From positions 1 to 7,584 of the forward strand of contig DRKV01000319.1 of assembly GCA_011051635.1 (NCBI GenBank): a DNA stretch of 7,584 nt. Direction: 5' to 3'. A program made the translations under genes and the position numbers. Below, piece after piece: positions 4,846 through 7,584 of this stretch. The notes below the pieces were generated by a model. The model worked only from the letters and a program-made list of their open reading frames with translations. It ran no database searches and was not told the DNA's origin. The stretch comes from Chloroflexota bacterium (GTDB lineage: Bacteria > Chloroflexota > Anaerolineae > Anaerolineales > DRKV01). Position 1 is the first letter of the stretch. Every line of letters starts with the position of its first letter.

Positions 4846-7584
4846 CTACTTGCCGTGTAACGCCCGCCAGACGCGCTCCGGCGTGTAGGGGAGTTCGTGA
4901 ATCCAGACGCCGGTCGCGTTGTGGATGGCGCTTGCCATCGCCGGCGCGACCCCGTCAATGGAGATTTCGGCCACCGATTTCGCCCCGAAGGGGCCGCTCG
5001 GTTCGTCCGTCTGGACGAAGATGACATCCGCCGGGGGCATTTCTCCCGCTTTGTAGATGTGGTAATCGCCCAGCCGCGCGTTGACCATGCGTCCCTTTTC
5101 GTCGTAAAGCATCTGCTCGCTGAGCGTGAAGCCCAGCGCCTGCGAGAGACCGCCTTCCACCTGCCCGGAGGCGGTGACCGGGTTGATGATGCGTCCGCTG
5201 TCCACGACCATCAGCAGGCGTTCCGGGGTGATGACGCCCGTTTCCGTATCCACGCTGATTTCGACGAACTGCGCGCCGACCGGCGGCGGGCTTTCGTAAC
5301 TCATGTGCGAAGCCGTCGCCATGATTTGATGCTGATTCATCTGGTGCAGGCTGCTCAACGCTACCTCGGCGTAGGTCAGGCTGCGACCGTCCGGGGCGAG
5401 GACGCGGCTGTCTTCCAGTTTCAGCGTCTCGGCGGAGACATCGCCGAACATCGCCGCGGCGTGTTCGCGAATCTGGTCGGCGACCTTGAGGGCGGCTTTC
5501 CGCACCGCGCCGCCGCTGATGTAGGTCGTCGAACTGGCATACGCGCCCGTATCGAAGGGCGTGAAGTCGGTATCCGAAGAATAGACGATGAAATCTTCCA
5601 CCGGGGCGTGCAGGGCTTCGGCGGCGATTTGCGCCAAAATGGTATCGGAGCCGGTGCCGATGTCGGTCGCGCCAATCAGCAGGTTGAAGGAGCCGTCGTC
5701 GTTCATCTTGATGGTCGCGGCTGCCATATCCAGCCCGGCGACGCCGCTGCCGTGCATCACGACCGCGACGCCGATGCCCTTGCGGATGCGTCCGGTCTGC
5801 TTGCGGTAGGCTTCGCGTTTGGCGTAGAAATCCGTCGCCTTGACGCCGACTTCCACGCAGCGTTCCAGCCCGTTGGTGTTCATGGTCTGCTCAAAGCCCT
5901 CGCGTCCCTCGCCGAGTTGCTTCGCCAGATACATCGGCTCGCCGACTTTGAGCCAGTTTTTGCGCTTGAATTCCAGCACGTCCAGCCCCAGTTGCTCGGC
6001 GATTTCTTCCATCAGGGTTTCCATGCCGAAGAGTTCCTGCATGGTGCCGTAGCCGCGAAACGCGCCGGGGGTGGGCTTGGTGGTGTACACCACGTCGCAG
6101 TCGAAGCGGGCGTTGGGAGCGTTGTAAATCGTCAGCCCTTTGAAGCCGCCGACCATCTGGACGGTCAGGCTGTGCGTGCCGTATGCGCCCGTATCGCCGA
6201 TGAGATACAAATCTGCGGCGGTGACTTTGTCGCCCTTGACGCCGATGCGGTAGCGCATGATGTGGGCGTGGCGGCTGCGGGATGAGATGAATTCCTGCTC
6301 GCGGGTGTATTCCATGCGGACAGGCTTTCCGGTGCGGATGGTCAGCAGGGAACACAAATCTTCGAGGATGAGTTCCTGCTTGTTGCCGAACCCGCCGCCG
6401 AGACGCGGCTTGATGACGCGAATCTGCTTGACGGGCAGCCCGATGAGAGGCGCGACCATGCGCCGGATGTGGAAAGGCACCTGCGTGCTGGAGCGGATGA
6501 CGAGACGGTCGTCCTCGTCGAACCAGGTGATGCAGACGTGCGGTTCGATGTGCGCCTGCTGCTGCTGCGGGGTGCGGAATTCGCCCTCGAAAACGGCATC
6601 GGCTTCCGCCAGGGCTTTTTCCACGTCCCCGACTTCGCCGTGCAGGTGATGGACGATGTTATGCTGGGCGTCGTGGATGCCTTCGGTGTCGTCTTCGTCG
6701 TGGACGACGGGCGCGCCGTCTTTCATCGCCTCGATGGGGTCCAGTACGGGGGGCAGGATTTCGTAATCCACTTTGATGAGCCGCAGCGCCTTGCGGGCGA
6801 TTTCCAGCGTATCGGCGGCGACGACGGCGACTCTATCCCCGACGTGGCGGACTTTGTTATCCAGCACGACCTGGTCGTAGGGCGTCGGGTTGGGATAAGA
6901 CTGTCCGCCGGAGGCGTATTTGACGCGCGGGACGTTTTTGTAGGTCAGCACGGCGCGCACGCCGGGCAGGGCTTCGGCGGCGCGGGTGTCAATCTCGCGG
7001 ATGCGGGCGTGGGCGTGCGGACTGGTGAGCAGCGCGCCGTAGAGCATCCCCTCCAGTTTGATGTCGTCGGTGAAGACGGGGCGGCCTTTCGCCAGTTTGA
7101 CAGCGTCCACTTTCTGCTGGGGCTGCCCCACGTATTCGGTGGGGGGCATATCCGGGGGGGTGAGTACCAGCGGAGGGAGCGGATTCTTCTCTCCATTGGG
7201 GCGGCGGTATTCTTCGGGCAGGGCTTCGAAGGGTTTTCCTTCAGGGGGCAGGGTCAGGTAACGGGGGGCCAGTTCCGGGCCGGAAGAATCCCGCAAGATG
7301 GCGGCAGCCTTTTGAACCGCGGCGATTTGTTTGGTGTATCCCGTGCAGCGGCACAGGACGCCGTTGAGAGCCGCTCCGATTTCCTCCTCATCAGGGTCGG
7401 GATTTTTATCGAGCAGGGCTTTGGTGGTCAGGACCATAGCGGGGGTGCAGTAACCGCATTGAATGGCGCCCGCCTCCACAAAGGCCTCCTGGATGGGGTG
7501 CAGGTCGGGGCCGTCATTCAGCCCTTCAAGGGTGAGAATTTCCCGGCCATCGGCTTTGTAGGCCGGGGTCATGCACGAGCGGAC
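4846..7584 (-). CDS. Molybdenum hydroxylase (xanthine dehydrogenase/aldehyde oxidase family), fused [2Fe-2S] and molybdopterin domains, 5'-truncated
   Basis: This enzyme family hydroxylates purines, N-heterocycles or aldehydes at a molybdopterin centre. Electrons leave through two [2Fe-2S] clusters. Four codons (V-R-S-C) precede the first Met at 7572, and VRSC-M-TPA matches the last cluster ligand of the plant-type ferredoxin domain. The true start is therefore beyond the right edge, with roughly 60 residues missing. Numbering from that Met, the helical [2Fe-2S] domain has Cys39, Cys42, Cys74 and Cys76 (QCGYC, LCRCTGY). A linker leads to the substrate-entry domain (about 148-275) and the molybdopterin domains. 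These carry LGGGFGNKQ (391-399), GAFRGYG (503-509), GATDIGTG (634-641), DTGAYASSTTY (674-684), GQVEGG (803-808) and catalytic Glu869 in KSVAE. The visible 912 residues have no FAD domain, so this resembles the single-chain layout of Desulfovibrio aldehyde oxidoreductase. Gln399 and Thr640 replace residues usual in animal xanthine oxidase. The substrate is unassigned. It is convergent with the ABC operon. Confidence 0.92.
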   Translation of the reverse strand, partial: VRSCMTPAYKADGREILTLEGLNDGPDLHPIQEAFVEAGAIQCGYCTPAMVLTTKALLDKNPDPDEEEIGAALNGVLCRCTGYTKQIAAVQKAAAILRDSSGPELAPRYLTLPPEGKPFEALPEEYRRPNGEKNPLPPLVLTPPDMPPTEYVGQPQQKVDAVKLAKGRPVFTDDIKLEGMLYGALLTSPHAHARIREIDTRAAEALPGVRAVLTYKNVPRVKYASGGQSYPNPTPYDQVVLDNKVRHVGDRVAVVAADTLEIARKALRLIKVDYEILPPVLDPIEAMKDGAPVVHDEDDTEGIHDAQHNIVHHLHGEVGDVEKALAEADAVFEGEFRTPQQQQAHIEPHVCITWFDEDDRLVIRSSTQVPFHIRRMVAPLIGLPVKQIRVIKPRLGGGFGNKQELILEDLCSLLTIRTGKPVRMEYTREQEFISSRSRHAHIMRYRIGVKGDKVTAADLYLIGDTGAYGTHSLTVQMVGGFKGLTIYNAPNARFDCDVVYTTKPTPGAFRGYGTMQELFGMETLMEEIAEQLGLDVLEFKRKNWLKVGEPMYLAKQLGEGREGFEQTMNTNGLERCVEVGVKATDFYAKREAYRKQTGRIRKGIGVAVVMHGSGVAGLDMAAATIKMNDDGSFNLLIGATDIGTGSDTILAQIAAEALHAPVEDFIVYSSDTDFTPFDTGAYASSTTYISGGAVRKAALKVADQIREHAAAMFGDVSAETLKLEDSRVLAPDGRSLTYAEVALSSLHQMNQHQIMATASHMSYESPPPVGAQFVEISVDTETGVITPERLLMVVDSGRIINPVTASGQVEGGLSQALGFTLSEQMLYDEKGRMVNARLGDYHIYKAGEMPPADVIFVQTDEPSGPFGAKSVAEISIDGVAPAMASAIHNATGVWIHELPYTPERVWRALHGK

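Noticed and set aside
4897..6285. A 462-codon open frame on the plus strand inside the molybdenum enzyme gene
   Set aside because: The minus-strand frame has all family motifs through this stretch. The plus-strand product is a low-complexity sequence rich in Ala, Arg, Asp and His and matches nothing I know.
7570..7572. ATG as the start of the molybdenum enzyme
   Set aside because: The codons before it (VRSC) continue the conserved ferredoxin-domain ending and include a cluster cysteine, so the frame is open to the window edge and this Met is internal.

Overview
The window is GC-rich, gene-dense bacterial DNA. No marker gene fixes the taxon. Three things fit a Chloroflexota (Anaerolineae-like) chromosome: the strong G/C third-position bias, spacers built from short degenerate tandem repeats (7-bp GTGGACG/ATAGACG and 8-bp CYAACTAC types), and an apparently leaderless start beside a TATAAT box. 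This assignment is inference.

Layout from left to right. (1) 1-411, minus strand: the N-terminal 137 codons of a small P-loop nucleotide/nucleoside-kinase-like ATPase, cut by the left edge. (2) 412-615: a divergent promoter spacer with a TATAAT box for each direction, a 10-bp-period degenerate repeat, a small hairpin and a palindrome. (3) 616-4761, plus strand: a probable three-gene operon. It holds an unrecognised 144-aa, probably beta-rich cytoplasmic protein, joined by an ATGA stop/start overlap to the first subunit of a heterodimeric type IV ABC exporter, and then the second exporter subunit after a 163-bp spacer made largely of tandem repeats. (4) 4791-4824: a strong hairpin terminator serving the convergent genes. 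(5) 4846-7584, minus strand: a molybdenum hydroxylase of the xanthine dehydrogenase/aldehyde oxidase family, with the [2Fe-2S] region and molybdopterin region in one chain. It is cut at its N-terminus by the right edge.

The two exporter subunits are complementary. The first has a normal LSGGQ signature but Asp instead of the catalytic Glu after Walker B. The second has the Glu but an altered LSVGQ signature. Together they form one consensus and one degenerate ATP site, as in TM287/288, BmrCD and LmrCD. The 144-aa protein is made from the same message and could be an accessory factor. The molybdenum enzyme is transcribed towards the exporter operon and has no evident functional link to it.

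I see no CRISPR array, tRNA, rRNA, transposase or integrase. The points most worth checking are the coupled 144-aa protein, the 7-bp repeat that supplies the stop codon of an ABC gene, the Shine-Dalgarno-free starts, and the active-site substitutions in the molybdenum enzyme.
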